Shown: positions 30,801 through 44,501, numbered from the stretch's first letter. The stretch is 64,000 bases of DNA from Strigamia acuminata (GCA_949358305.1 OX442314.1:12767060-12831059); one strand, 5' to 3'. The notes: generated by a model not told the origin, from the sequence alone. A program made the numbers and translations.

Positions 30801-33800
30801 TAAAGTATTTAGTCATTCTGTAGTAGTGCAGGTTTAGGTTTAGGTAATTCACAAGTATTTGGCTCTTTAATTCGAGTGTTTCTTTGTCCGAAAGTTCACA
30901 TTCTAAGTTTTTTGCTAACTGGATAAAAGTTTGAGAACTGAGTTCACATTTCAGACCAAGTCTTCGCAAATATAAATTCCAATCAATTGTATGCTCCTCC
31001 TCATTTTCTAAAAGTTTGGAAAACGCTCCTGGCAGAAACTCATCTTCGGGAATCATAGTTTCAAACTCTCTCTTAATACAATCACTGTACAAGTCAGCAA
31101 TTGCTCTAAACTGTCCATTATTCATTCGCAAGAATGGCGTTTTTCCAAGCTGTTCGTATAATGTATCTCTTTCTTTGCTCCAGGGTACACAACGCAAGCA
31201 ATATAGATGTTTAAATATAGACTCCGTAGTGAATTTAGCCATGTTTGGAATAATATATTTGGCATACAAATAAACATCGGACATTACAGAAATGTTAAGA
31301 TTTGTACAAAATTTTTCCTCCTTATTTAGTTCTTTCTCAAGTAATATTGTATTTGCCAAGTCCTTTAATCTGTCCAATTCAGCACTTTCAATTTCCTTTG
31401 TACAAACGATGTAATCGCACTCATCTTCCAAATTGACCAAGTTGCCTTCTAACGTTGGAAATAACGGCAACGATTTAATCATCTTCATTATATGCGTCTC
31501 ATTGGCTTCAATGCGATGCGAAAATGATTTAATGATGAAATCCAACAACACTTGATTCTCCTTGTAATTCAAGTGACCAAAGTTTGCCTCTTGGACTTCA
31601 TTACTCAGGGCCGAGTAAAGCACATTCACTATGGTTTCTGGTGACTGCGAACAAGCGCAGAGGTAGCTGAAAAAGTCCTTTAAAATACATTTGGAATTCC
31701 CCATATCACCAATCATAACGGGTTTAAAAAAATCGTTAACGTCTGCAAACATCACTCCAAGTTTTCTTAAACAGAGATACAACTCGTTCCGTTTACCAAT
31801 GATACCGACAGGAAATATGATAATAGGTGCATTTCGAAGTGTAACAAGAAAGTTCTTCGTTGTTTTTCGAGCGTCAAGAACAGTCACTGGAAGTAAAGCC
31901 CAATCCTCCAATGGCTTAACGCGCTCCAATGCCGATTCCCGATTTTCGATATCTTTTGCTAAATATTGAAAAATTTTATAAATAAGCTCCATATTTTTAA
32001 TTCGCGGTTTTTTGTGACATTTTCCAAACAAATCGGGTAATTCATTGTGCAGATGTTTAGCTAAAACAGCAACATCAAATTTGCGACAATATTGCACAGG
32101 CATGGCGGTGAAGTTGATGAACGGACTACAGAATAAGTTTCCTTGATTTGGCAAAAGTTCAGCGTTTGAGGCATCGTACACTTCATAATCTGCAGAAAAT
32201 CGGCGAAGATAACCATCTGCTGTCAACAAGAGCGGAATGTTTTCCAATTCAACATTTTCTGCTTTTAGTATGAATTTCAAGCAAGATTGAATCATGTTTT
32301 TGTTTAAAATGGTTTTTCCCAATTCTACCGGTAACTTTTCTACACTTGCTTTTAAAACTAGTTTGCTGTCTTCAACTTTTTTCATGTGTTCTGCTACGCC
32401 AATCGGGGTGATAACATTTGGTTCCATTTCTACAGTGCTGCAAATTTCCACCACGACCCGATTAAAACCCAACTGATATTTTGGAAAATGAACTATTTCT
32501 AATAAGCTGCGAATATGATCATTTTCAGTTGGTCTATCGTCCTTCTTCTGTCCCCCAGTAACCCCTGTTGAAAGTCTAACATGTGGTTGTTCTTCTTTCT
32601 CAACAAGTCTGTCAAGTATACCCTCAGACATTGGTAACCACATCAAAGTCCGCCTCATATAATTATCAATTTTGATACCAAAAGTTAAATCCAAGTTGTT
32701 TTTATGCAGCAAATAGTAAATTTCCTTCAACATAATACGTCCAATTGGTTCTTGGTTCTTCGTTGTCGGTAAATACCGTTGGTACCTCTTCATGAGAATT
32801 TCTTGATATTTTATGTCATCGCCTCTATCCGAATGAGTTTTTTCCCATTCTAAATTGACATTGTTTTTTACAATTTCAAGCGCCTGGATGTATAACGGAG
32901 CTAAAACTTTGGTAATTAAGTACTCGTTCCATTGTTTCTTGTACGAACCATCATCGCCTTCCAAGTGGCAATGCTTCCTGCCTTGGTCCAGCATGAATTT
33001 ACCATTGACGTGAACCGGTAATTTGTTGTTTCCTGGCAATGGTAAAGTTGTGTACGTTCGTTTATTGTGTGGATTTGAGTGAAGCGGCATTGCGATGCCG
33101 ACTAGTGGCAATGCCTTGAACTTTCCAGTTTCTCTCAACTTCGCCACTTCGGACGGCAACTCATCTTTCATGCAGCTTAGACTTTGCAATATCTGCCATT
33201 TGAATTTCATTGGTTCCTTACTTTTCTCCGATTTCACATCACTTCCAACAGATATTCTGTACTTAACAGTCGCATCTTCAAGTTCTTTTTTACTTCTCAA
33301 AACTTTTAAGAATTTCTTCTTTTTGCTCCTATCCTTCTTAGACATTTCAGAAACGAAACTCAAGTCTTTACATAACTTTCCATTGTGATCGACGTAACTA
33401 ATTCGAATTTTTTCCACATTCTTCAAAAAGAAAAAAAAATCCACTGCTTCCGACTCGAACGTTTTGAAAATCTCCATTAGCTCCTCCAGTTCAATTGGAT
33501 CAGCAATCTTCGACGGTATCGCTTGCCCTCTGCTCCTGAGCGGCAATCGAAACACAGTTGACTTCTCAAGCTGCAAGTCGTCAACCGGTTTAAATCCGAG
33601 CATTATGTTTGTGTAGATCGCTTTAAAATCTTCAGTCAAGTCGAATTTCCCACCAGGAGCTTCTACAGTGGCTGTAGGCACGTACTCCATGTGTGGGTCC
33701 AGGACACACAGGACTGCATTGTTACTAATAAACATTGGTACGTCTGTCAGGCGATAAACAGTGTTGAAACCGATGCCGAACTTTCCAGTCAAATGTGGAT

Positions 33801-36800
33801 CTTCTCGTTTGCTTCCAAGCCCCAGATCTCGGATACCCTTTAAATCCTTTTCTTCAAATATTTTGTTGTTGTACACGATGAGTGAAGGTCCTTGCAGATG
33901 CTTCCAGTTGTCACTTAGAAGATTCGAGTCGGTCGGTAGTTGCCTTTGGTCCAGGATGAAGCGAATTTCGGAGGCGCCGGCATCATCCGCATTTTGAATC
34001 ATTTCGTTAATTATATCGGAGTTTGTGCTGTATTCGTCCAATATGTTGTGTATCCTTGTTGTCAGTTCTTCGTGCTGGCCAAAACTCTCCCCGAATTCAA
34101 AAGGTTTGTAAAAAATCTGCGCTACCTTTTCACGTTGAAAGCAAACTCCAAGTTTCAACGCAATAACTCGCGGAATCTTCCCATTGCAAATATTGGCACC
34201 AGCCATAAGTTTCTCTGGAATTTCTTTCATGTCCAGTTCCCAGAAAGTCAAGCTGGAGACTGGGAACAAAATCCCCTTTTGATCAGGTACCAACAACTCG
34301 TCCAGATTAGCCGATGACCCATCGAGAGCGTTCGAAATATTTTTACACAAATGTACAGCAATCTGAAGTGTATCTGAAGGCAATCGATTTGTGCCATGTT
34401 TTTCTTTCATTCGTTGCAAAGCATCGATGTAATCCTCAATAGAGAACGCCTGCTTTATACCAAACTTCAACAACAAATCCGCATATTTCCCGAAGACCGT
34501 TCCCTTAATCGAATACAAGTAAGGCGCATAGTCCTCCGGTGTATGATTGCTGCATACAACGTGGTAAGGTACAAATGCTGCAGTATTAAACAGCAGAACC
34601 GGTAAAGTTGAAAATTCGTTGATTAATGGTTCTAGGTGTTCGGAAGCAGATATCAATAGGCTTTGGAGTGTCTTGTAACATTCTGACACAGTAGGCGCAT
34701 TCGAAAAGTAATTTGCACTAAACGACCAGTGCAACTGATAGTGTAAATGTCAAGTTAAACGACCCACTTTTCGAATGTAAAAATAAATTTCTGTGCAAAT
34801 TTCAGTGTAAATTCAAGTGTAAATAAATCAGCCCAAATAATAACCATAGTCAAAATTGTTTCTCTTAAAAAACAGGCGCGTTCAATTTCAACTTGTGAAA
34901 TTATAAAAACTTGGTTATAATTATAAATGTAAGTTTATTTAAATTATTTTTTGTATTATTACTTATTTAAGAACGGGGAATCGGCCGAACGTCGGCCGAA
35001 CGTCGGCCGCATTCGATCGCACAAATGCGGCCGAATACTGGCCGCATTTGATCGCACAAATGTGGCCCAACACCGGCCGCATTCGATCGCACAAATGCGG
35101 CCGAACATCGACCGCATTCGATTGCACAAATGAGGCCGAACAATGGCCACATTCGACCTCACAGATGCGGCTAATAACTGCTACAAAATTGTTGTTACAA
35201 TTGAAATCGTTGGAACCGATCTAACGAAAATCCAAGATGGCTGCCAGCAAGACCCGATTTGAAGGAGAAAACTCGTTGCACGGAGATTTTAAACGGAAAC
35301 GTGGCGTACAGGCCGTTTCCGTTTAACCAGTTTACACGACATTTACACGAATTAATTCGTGTAAATGTCGTGTGAAAACGAGTGTAAACACGTTTACACT
35401 CGTTTTAATGACTTTTCGAATGCGCCTAATGTCTTGCATCTTTAAAAAAAAAAAGAATTATGAATCAAATGCATACACACAGTTGTTGCAATTGCGTACA
35501 AGTATCCCTCGTTGTATGAGATCTCCCTTTACAGGATTTGGCTAAAATGCGATTTAAAAAAATACAAAGTAGCAATTAACATGCAAATGAATCCATTGGG
35601 CCCAACAATTATGTGCACGTATTGGCGAGACAACCGCTGTAATTCCCCAATGATAATTCGATTCGTGTGATGTATGAATCAATTAATCACGTAAATCGAA
35701 AGATACTCGTACTTACTGCCACAAATATATTAAAAACGTACCATTTCAATTTGCTGTGTCGTGCACTTCATTGGCAATAATGAAGATAAAATTCTTAGTT
35801 GTTCCAAAACCAACTGTGGAGAAGGAATACGACGTGAGCATCGTAATTGGTCACCCAATGTGCTTGCATATTGTACGCCTTCATCGTCCAAAATAGGTGC
35901 CACAAAACACACGGTTTTTGTCGAATTCTTCGAAAAAACCTCTTGAGAACTATAAACACGATTTACAGCTTTTGAATTGTACCACGGTAAAGTCCAATCG
36001 TGAGGTTGCGACGAAGCAAACAAAAATGGAATGCTCAGAAGCTTTTCGTAAGCCGAATCCGAAATGTTGTGGCCCGTAAGATTATTTAAAACAAGTTTGC
36101 TTCTTGTTTTTGCTTCTTCGACTAATCCCTGATCGAACAGAAGTTGCACCGTTTGCGCACGTTCCAGCAACATTTCACTCGAAGCAGTCGTGCGCATTCC
36201 AAATGACATAAGAATCTTTTGAATTTCTGGTTTTCTGAATTCTCCATGAGGAAATCTATTTTCGCTTTCAAAGTACAGTTTATGGATTGCACAATCTGAA
36301 TGAACCAAATCCATGGGTCGTACTCTGACACCGCCATCCACACCAGCTGGAATGCACGGAGTATCCTCCAATAATTGTCTCAAGTATTGTTCATGAGCGT
36401 GCGTAGTGATTAAGATTTCTAGGAGAATCTCGTTGGCAAGTTCACAGTCGTAGTGTTTTATTTGCGGGAAATAAATGTTGGTGAAAAACTTGACGTCGTC
36501 GAACGATTGTGCATCGAATTCATCTTTGAAAAGTGTCTCCAAACTATTTTGAACTTCGGGAGAAATGAAAACCAAACCGTACTCGGGTATAAATTGTTGA
36601 AATGTGCTTTTCATTGCTCGTTTAGCAGCATCGTAAAACTTCTGTGACCACAAATTCGAAAGTTTTAAGAAACGTGAGTGCGCAAATGTAATCCATCGTC
36701 CATCGTCGGTTTTCCACAGACATGCGTCCGATTTGCACAATTTTTGGTAAACCCTTTCGACAAATCCGTGGAACTCGTGATGAACATTGCCATGAACAGG

Positions 36801-39800
36801 CCAAATATAGTCAAACTTGTAATCCTGCAACTCGTGGTTTTCATCTAAAGATTTCAACTTAGACAGTAACTCTGTGAAACATGTAACAAGAGCCTCCGTT
36901 TTCAATGCCTCGTTCCATCGAGACTTCAAGCTTCCCATGCCGCGCGTATTTTCAGTCCATAAATGGCGTCGGTTTGCAGCCAAAGCAAATGCAGCGTGCA
37001 AATGAAATGGCAAACCCGTCTCAACAGGTAAAGGTAAATAACAGAATGCTAACCCTGATGTTTTAACAACCTGTAAAAAAAGAAGAAGAAAAAAAAACAT
37101 GTAATAAACATTACTTTAACATCGCAGAATAATACAGAACGGCAGCGCTTCAACAATTTTCCCAGAAATCCGTTTAATCCCCAATGATGGTACCAAGTTT
37201 CCATTCTGTATTATGCTGGATTCCCACTAGGATTTAACTTACGTTGTACTTGTTCTCCAGTATTCCTAAGTTTACCGCAATAGCCACGATCGGCATCAGG
37301 CCAGCTTCTTGGCCTTCTGATGACGATGCCAACTGATAAGCTTTATCGTCACTCGCACACCATTGTGAAATCCATGCTTCAACTCCACTGCTTTCGCACA
37401 TGGAAAAAGGATCCGTTCCACTGGTAAGTGACATTTTCGCAATTTCGGCGTAATGCACAGACATAAAACGCTGATTGCTAGAAATCGTTGTTTTCACAGT
37501 TTGGATCAAAGCATTTTGGTCCCCAAAATAATCCATCAATGGAGATACTGACTTCTCCACAACCAATAGACTTTGCTTATTTTGTGGATTGTTGCGATTA
37601 CTTGCAAGGTAATCCACTTGAAGCGTCGTAACATTAAGTAAAAATAGCATAACATGGCTCGCAGTTTGACCAAATCCCTTCAACAGACTCTGCATCTTGA
37701 AAAGGTCGTAAGAATTTTTACTCAATTGTGAAGTTGCACTCATTTCCGAATCCCGCAATGGCAATCTAAACAGCGTATGCGAATAATCCACTCCTTCTCG
37801 TTTGTACGATAAATCGCAGCCAAATACATCTTTGTACGGGCGAAATTGATCGGCAAATGATTCTAATTTGCGCGTCTTTTTCCCCAGATTAAATCGAATG
37901 CCTCCAGTTCTTGGCAGGCGATGTTTGTGCGGATCTAGAAAGGCCAAGAATTCTCTGCTCACGAAACTCGGCATGTCGGTCAAGTGATAAACGCAGTTAA
38001 ACCCGACTCCGAACGATCCAATCTTTTCCGAATGATTACGCTTCGTTGCGCCTCCAACACTCAAAATATTCTTGAAATCCTCGTCAGTAAAAGTGGCGTC
38101 GTTAAACACCCAGAGTGCGGGTCCTTGGAATTTGTCCATGCCGGATTCTTTGTACAACACCGATGTTCTCCATTGCGCGTTTTCTCGCATATCCAACAGG
38201 AATCCGACTCGCCCGGCTTTCGCATCATCGGCGTTTTGAATCAATTCTTGGAAAATGGTCGCATCTGCCGGATATTCCTCCAATATGTTCTTCAAGCGTT
38301 GAAGGATGGACTCGTGCTGTTCGAACTCTTCCGCGTCCAAAACGGCATTCGATAATGGCGTCGCTCCCAACTTCCGGCACAACTCGTTGGGCAAATCGCT
38401 ATGGGTTAATATAATGTCATCCTCGTCTTCGCTGTCCACAAGAAGAGCTTCGTAGTTGCCACAGTCGTTGAATTTGCACTCACTCGCAGGTTTAAATTTG
38501 AGTCCGATTTTGTTATATTTTGTGGGAATTTTCAAATCTTCATCGTCCGCCAAATGCTCAGCAAGAACCTCCAGAATGCTCCGAACGTAAGTAAAGTCAA
38601 TTTTGCTTTCTCTTTGATCAGATACTGGAAAATATTTGACCATATGTTCGTATTCGAATACGATTTCATGGAAAACCTTTCGTCCTATGGTCACTTTATC
38701 TTCTTCTTGAACGCCATACGTCTTGAAGAATTGAATCAAGTCAGCCTCTTGCAAAAAATGAGGAAGGCAATACATGTACGGTTCCAAACCCGTCTTGTAG
38801 TAATTCCAACTGGTGACAACTCGTTCAGGTGCGACGAACTTCTTGCCGGTCCATACCCATGCCCATACAGGAGGCACGATGGCTTGAGAATTCGTTCTTT
38901 CTGCTAATAACTTGTAGCACTGGTACAGCGTGCTCTCTTGCTCAAATTTGTTAAGAGCGATGTAATTATCCGAAACGAATTCAAGATGTTTAAAAAGCAA
39001 ATCCAAGCCGATGTTTGTGCGATCAGTTAAGCATAACTGAATTGGTAAAGTTGCGTTGACGATGGGACTCACAGAACCGACCATAAGCGCGCAATCTTGT
39101 TGAACGAGTTCGGCAGCCGAATACAGAATGCCCTGCTTGTCAGACCCGAACCAAACTAGGTTTTTTGGATAATCGAGAGGTCGATTTGCCTGGGCTTGAA
39201 ATAATTTTAAGTTTTTCATTTCCGCTATCTGTCTCGAGTTTAATTTACGAAAATTTGCAAGCAAAACTTGATTAAAGCAAACTAACTTGGTTTCATTTTT
39301 AAAACCAGCGTTATGAATCAAACGTGCTGTTCGCATAATTTCATCAGCAGTTAGATCAGTGGTCGTTCTTAATCCCAGGCTCCGCAGTCTGTCCAATATC
39401 ATCCCGTTGTTGTATTCCGCGGATGGAAAGCGGCCCGTTTCGCCATAAAACAAATTCTTCAGATCCGAGACATTCGAATCGAATAACGAGGATGGCGAGT
39501 AGTATTGTCCATCATTACTGGGTACAAAACTGTGATTGATCAATCGATTTCGGACGCTCCATAGATTTATGTAATCGAATGCCCACAACATTAACGATGA
39601 AAAGTCATTAGAAGTGTATGTACGTCGATTTTCAACGATTTGCTTTGCTATTTTTTCTCGAGTAACTGCTCTAATTCCCAATAATTGTCGAATGTTGTCG
39701 ACTTGTCTGTCTCTGCAATCCAGATAGGTAACGTTTGTTTTAACCAGTTCTGGAAGACCATCGAAATTAACCGCCACGGCATCATGGCAATCTGCAATCG

Positions 39801-42800
39801 ATGTCACCTCTTTTAAGCAAACAGTATTCGATGCCCCTCGCAATATCTTAAAAAGTGGGAGTTTCCGTATCACTTTCTTGCAGTCTGGCGTAATTCCATC
39901 AATGTGTTTCGTAAAATATGCAACAATTTCATCTCTGAATACATATTGAGTTCCTGCTAAAACTCCTTCAATCAATGAAAAGGTGCAATTCTGTAGCAAT
40001 TGGGCCAAACTCGACGCACCTCCTTTATGGATGTAGATAACCAGATATTTGTGCCGCAATAAGAGATTGGCAGGTACCGAAATTGCGTCTGCATATGTTA
40101 ACAGATTTTCTATGTTCGCCGAAAAGGAATTTTCCACAAATAGACGACTGTCGAGTCTCGAAGGAAGTGGCAACAGAGTCCATTCCTTCTTGGCGCAGTC
40201 CAGAATTGTCAGTTTTTCAAATTGTGACAGGTCTGCGGGGTACATTTCTTGCAGATGCCTCCACAAGAGCTGTAACCAACTCTTATTCGGGAATGATGAC
40301 GCGTTTAAGTTGTAGTTTATTGGTTGGTCGCTGTTCCAGCAGTCCGGCAAAGCTTGTTTTAGAAGCCTGGGGAAATTAGCCTTATCTATTCTTTTCATTT
40401 TAGAAACTAATTTAAAAAAAAAAAAAGATTTAAAATAGAAAAAGGATTTTAAAAACATATCGTACGGTACCTTTAACGTTATTGAAAAAATTAACGATCG
40501 AATCCGTTAAATTTGTAATGTTAATGATAGAGTTGCTCAGAGTTGGCAGTAAACTTTGGTAAGTTTCTGAAGCCAAGTATAAATCTGTTGATTTCAATCT
40601 ACCAAAAGCACCATTGACCAATGGAATGATTGGAAAATCTTTGATGCACGCCGTTAGTATTGAAGATGCGACATTTGCAACAAAATACTGAAGCAATAAC
40701 AAACGATCTGCGTCAACTAAAAGTATTAAATATTTCTATTACATGCCTCCATTTATCTTATTAATAGTTACCAATTGCATCCCAAGAACGTAATTTCTTC
40801 AACTCCTTCCAGACAACCTTGTAATCTGTATAATTTATTCGACTCTTGTGGCCATACTTATTCACTGCTTTTAAAATATTGCTCGGAACATGCACGTAAG
40901 GGGTTTTTGTTTGATTTAAGCAACGACGAACAGCTCCTGAAATTTCTTCGTTGTTGTTTTCACTTAAATTATCCACATACATGTTGGCGTTTAAGGTCGT
41001 CCAAATCCCACCGGGGCATGAAATCTAATTTATTTAACAACAAAATTGTTCAAGAAAAAAATCAAATTACAACACTTAAAATAATTACCTTTAAAACGGG
41101 TTGATCGAATAATAAATTGAAAAATGGCGCCAAAACAGCTTCCCATCTTGCATGCACCTGGTCTACATCCGGCCACAACTTATACGATTCTTCGGCATAA
41201 TTATCCACGCAAAATCGAATCAACTGGACATAAGCGACAGGAATAACCTCTGAATTTTTAAACAAATATCAATTACTTTCAAGAACTACAATAACAGGAC
41301 GATTTTTTTAACCTTCTACTAAAGCAGCGTTCCAATTTGCATCAGTGTCCCGAGTTTGATCAGAAGACGGCCACTTCAGATTACGTCGATTGTCTTCCAG
41401 TCCGAAAAACGCATTAACGTGCACCGGCAATCCCGTCATGTTCTCAGAGTTATTTGGAAGAGGAAGAAAACAAAAAATCCGCCCTACAGAAACCCAAGTA
41501 GAATTCATTGAATAACAAAAATTCAATCGCTTTGAAATCTATTCGTTTCTACCTTCCACAGGAGTTTCCACACGAGCAGCCAATGACACCATCGGCAATC
41601 GTTTCACCTGGTTTTCCAAACTCCAACTTGCAGGAGCATTGGAATGCTTCGGTACAAAGTGCGACACAATCCAAGTTGTACATTGATTTGTCCACGGTGA
41701 GTTTCCACTATCGATATTTAAAATCATATTCACGGCCAGATCGCTCGTTATTTTATCACCGCGTTTTCTAAACTCTACGATTTTGTCCATTTCCTGCAAG
41801 AAAAAAAAATATGTAACTTGTAAAATAAAAATTAATATCGAGTGTCTACCTGGTTCAATTGAGCTCTTTTAAGTCGCACGGTTTCAATAGAGCAGAAAGA
41901 TATATTAGCTGCATTTACTTGAGAAGTTCTATTCCAAATTTCTATGGTTTCAAGATGCGATAAAAATAAAAGGATTTCTTCAATTTCACTGGAGAAGTTT
42001 TCAAACAATTTCTCAACCTAAAATGAAACAAGATTTGCAACTTTTACACAGGTATCTCAAGAGAAGACTATGGATTCTTGAAATTTGTGACAAAATACAT
42101 AATAGGTGCATTCAACTCTAAATGGTTTTCCCCGTTTTCGTCGTTTTCCTCGTTTTCGCCGTTTTCCCACACAGGATGTAGACGCATTTGACGTCACATT
42201 TCGGAAATCGGTTTTCCTGAAAACCGTTTTCATGAAAACCAGAAAATCGTGGTTTTCGTGGTTTGCAAATTGTTTTCCCGGCCGCCATTCTGTAATCGAA
42301 TAGATCGGCCGCATTTGCGCATCGAATGCGGCCAATTTTCGGTCGCTTTTGCGCGTCGAATGCGGCCAATTTTCGGCCGCATTTGCACGTCGAATGCGGC
42401 CAATTTTCCGGCGCATTTGCGCGTCAAATGCGGCCAAATTTTCGGCTGCATTTGCGCGATCGAAAGCTGCCGATTTTGGCCGGATCTGTGCTCAATGTTT
42501 AAAACCGTTTTCATCGTTTTCGGAAAACGATGAAAAACGGTTTTTGAAAGCACTTTTAGAATTGAATGCACCTAATGTAATTCATGAAAATTTGAGTTTT
42601 TATGAAATTTAAATTTTTGATATTTTGTACAACAAGAAAAAAAAATTTCTTTTTAATGAGTCCAGTTTTCAACTAAAAATTTAGATAAGATATTTCTTCA
42701 TACCATAGTTTGGTCGTAAACTGTTGACGACAACCCAGAGGGTGCGGGTCGGAACGGCAGCCTGATCAAGGTTCCATCGTACTGCCATTGTTTAATAAAC

Positions 42801-43640
42801 CCAGCTCCATTCATCGTCTTTGCAGCAGTTTCAATTGGAACGAATTGATCCCGACTTCTCTGCATTTCAATTCGATGTTCCTGTTTGTTTAATTTCCACT
42901 GAAATCCACTTCTACGCTTCACAGTCTGTCGAATTGTCCCATTAAACAACGACTCGGTCGGTTCCATAACTACCAATTTATTGCCACTTAATACCCAAGG
43001 TATGTCTGAAATTTGAAAATTCCATCAACCATTTTTTAAAAAAAAATCAAAATTAATATTTTATTTCTCTTTTTTAACCTGTGAGATGATAAACAGAGTT
43101 GAAACCGATTCCAAATTTTCCAACTTTCAGCACACTATTTGCTTTGTGTGACTGCTGCGGTTTTCTGATTCCTTTAGCAAAAAAAAAAATTAAAAATTAA
43201 AATAACAACAGAGCGAACATTCAAAACGTGTTTAAATTTCACGCAACGCTTTTTATACCTTTCCAATCGCATTTTTCGAATCGTGCATTGTTGTAGGCAC
43301 ACAACGCTGGACCTTGGCAACATGCTAGGTTTTGGTGAAAAAGACAGTTTCGTCCATAACTATTGGTATCGTGCAGAAACTTAACGACAGTCGCACCAGC
43401 ATCTTCTGCATTCTGCAGTAACTCCTGTTTACGATCATTAAAAAGATCAATTTGCATAAAATTGCTCCCAAAGTGAGATATTACCACAGATTATAATCTG
43501 TGATATTTATTTATTGGTTTATTTAGGCCTATATTAGTCAAAGTGATATTTTTTTCTTACCTTTAATTGGCAGCCATCTGGGTATTTTTTCAAGATTCCT
43601 TTAATGAAAACCGATAAAGGCGGGACCGTAAGGTCAAAGT
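27837..43640 (-). CDS. SACS: Sacsin-like giant co-chaperone (17 exons seen, first coding exon not found)
   Basis: Exons, in transcript order: 43640-43561, 43424-43259, 43171-43079, 43005-42704, 42017-41850, 41793-41553, 41483-41313, 41249-41089, 41024-40772, 40716-40471, 40406-37243, 37070-35742, 34734-30248, 30173-28650, 28585-28303, about 28236-28100, 28016-27837. Consecutive codon phases agree, giving about 4,330 residues (human sacsin has 4,579). Three ATPase repeats of the sacsin/Hsp90 fold are visible. Repeat 1 has ELLQNAEDAGA and KFGIGFNSVYHLTD, repeat 2 ELIQNADDAKA and FGVGFNCVYHLTD, and repeat 3 EMIQNADDAGA and FGIGFNTVYRLTD. A J-domain with intact HPD (LYMLWHPDMHPDS) follows, and then a HEPN domain (WCQQAKFDLDAAL, FEWVFYKCYQ). 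Sacsin is a cytoplasmic Hsp70-linked chaperone of filaments and mitochondria. The initiator methionine and any ubiquitin-like domain were not located; the protein here begins just before the first ATPase repeat (PPLSVFIKGILKKYPDG). Confidence 0.9.
34694..35426. mobile_element. TA-flanked MITE with internal 35-bp minisatellite (sacsin intron 12)
   Basis: Inverted ends GGCGCATTCGAAAAGT are flanked by TA (34692-34693 and 35427-35428). Inside are about five copies of a 35-bp unit (GGCCGCATTCGATCGCACAA..., 34990-35165), a 40-bp perfect palindrome at 35334-35373 and a second one with 15-bp arms at 35375-35406. There is no coding capacity. It is related to the element at 42105-42572 by ends and by the internal unit. 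Confidence 0.75.
35334..35373. other. 40-bp perfect palindrome inside MITE
   Basis: Two 20-bp halves (ACACGACATTTACACGAATT and its complement) without a spacer. It can form a cruciform, and is followed at once by a second inverted repeat with 15-bp arms. Confidence 0.85.
42105..42572. mobile_element. Second TA-flanked minisatellite MITE (sacsin intron 4)
   Basis: 468 bp with inverted ends GGTGCATTCAACTCTAAA / GGTGCATTCAATTCTAAA and TA on both sides (42103-42104 and 42573-42574). The core carries about four units of 34 bp (AATGCGGCCAATTTTCGG type) that are the complement of the 35-bp unit in 34694-35426. Non-coding. Confidence 0.75.
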
Positions 43641-44111
43641 CTGCAATATGTTAAAAAAAAAACGATTAAAATTTGGTAAATAAATTAAACTTGCTTCTCG
43701 GTTTGAATTTTTGTACTAAAATTTGAATCTCGCGCCGTGGCAACAGTTATGTTGTTACCATGGTTACGCTGTGTTAACTTATATTATTTTTATTTTTTAA
43801 ATAATAATTTTTTGTTATTGTTCAGAAATACTAATCGCATTCCTCGTGAAACATGACTCATTATTGATTATAATGGAGGAAACAAAATTGATAAAATGCG
43901 TGCTAAAGTATTAAAACCGAAACCGAAACTAATGTCTGAGCTATTTCCCGAGCTAGTGAAATTTTTTTTTTAAATTTAAAATTTAAATTATCGTTTGAGA
44001 AAAAAACTTGAAATTTTGTCTGATTCTATGTGCGAAATTTAACAATTTGGGTAATTCAATTAAAATGTCATTACACCAGAAAGTTACATATTTTTTTTTC
44101 TGATTTATGTT
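43641..44111. other. Upstream of the first recognised sacsin exon
   Basis: AT-rich. A short first coding exon ending in phase 1 should lie here or further upstream, but none of the ATG-plus-donor combinations I tried fits the phase-1 acceptor at 43641. Not resolved. Confidence 0.4.
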
Positions 44112-44501
44112 TTACCGTCGTCGGAATCCGTATCCCCCATGTCTTGAAAATATTTTTCTTCTTTTTCTGATCCGGTATTTTTTGCCAAAATATACTAAAT
44201 CACAAAGTTTCACTTGTCTATTGATCACTATAACAGGAGGGCTGCATGTCCCCTCGTAATAATATGATCTGACCGATTGTTCCCACAGCTCAAGGTTTTT
44301 CGTTGGGTTGAAAAGGGGAATCCCGGCAACTTGAGCCAATGCTATCTGATTCCAGTTCAGTTGTGACTTTGAACATACATTTAAATCGGTCAATGGCGTG
44401 GTTATGACGTAATATGTGTTTACATGTACCACAGAAAACGTAAGCTGGTTGCTCTGGGTTGCATATCTTTTTTTATGCGACCGGGTAAATAATGATGTCA
44501 T
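44112..44501 (-). CDS. Hypothetical ORF, 129 codons
   Basis: Open from ATG 44501 (itself inside a MITE arm) to 44112. The body has protein-like composition (NLELWEQSVRSYYYEG, VKLCDLVYFGKKYR) and ends in a basic stretch. I do not recognise the family. It could be an exon or a transposon fragment, or chance. Confidence 0.22.
   Translation of the reverse strand: MTSLFTRSHKKRYATQSNQLTFSVVHVNTYYVITTPLTDLNVCSKSQLNWNQIALAQVAGIPLFNPTKNLELWEQSVRSYYYEGTCSPPVIVINRQVKLCDLVYFGKKYRIRKRRKIFSRHGGYGFRRR

Noticed and set aside
35761-36079. Plus-strand frames opposite sacsin exons
   Set aside because: Shadows of conserved minus-strand coding exons.
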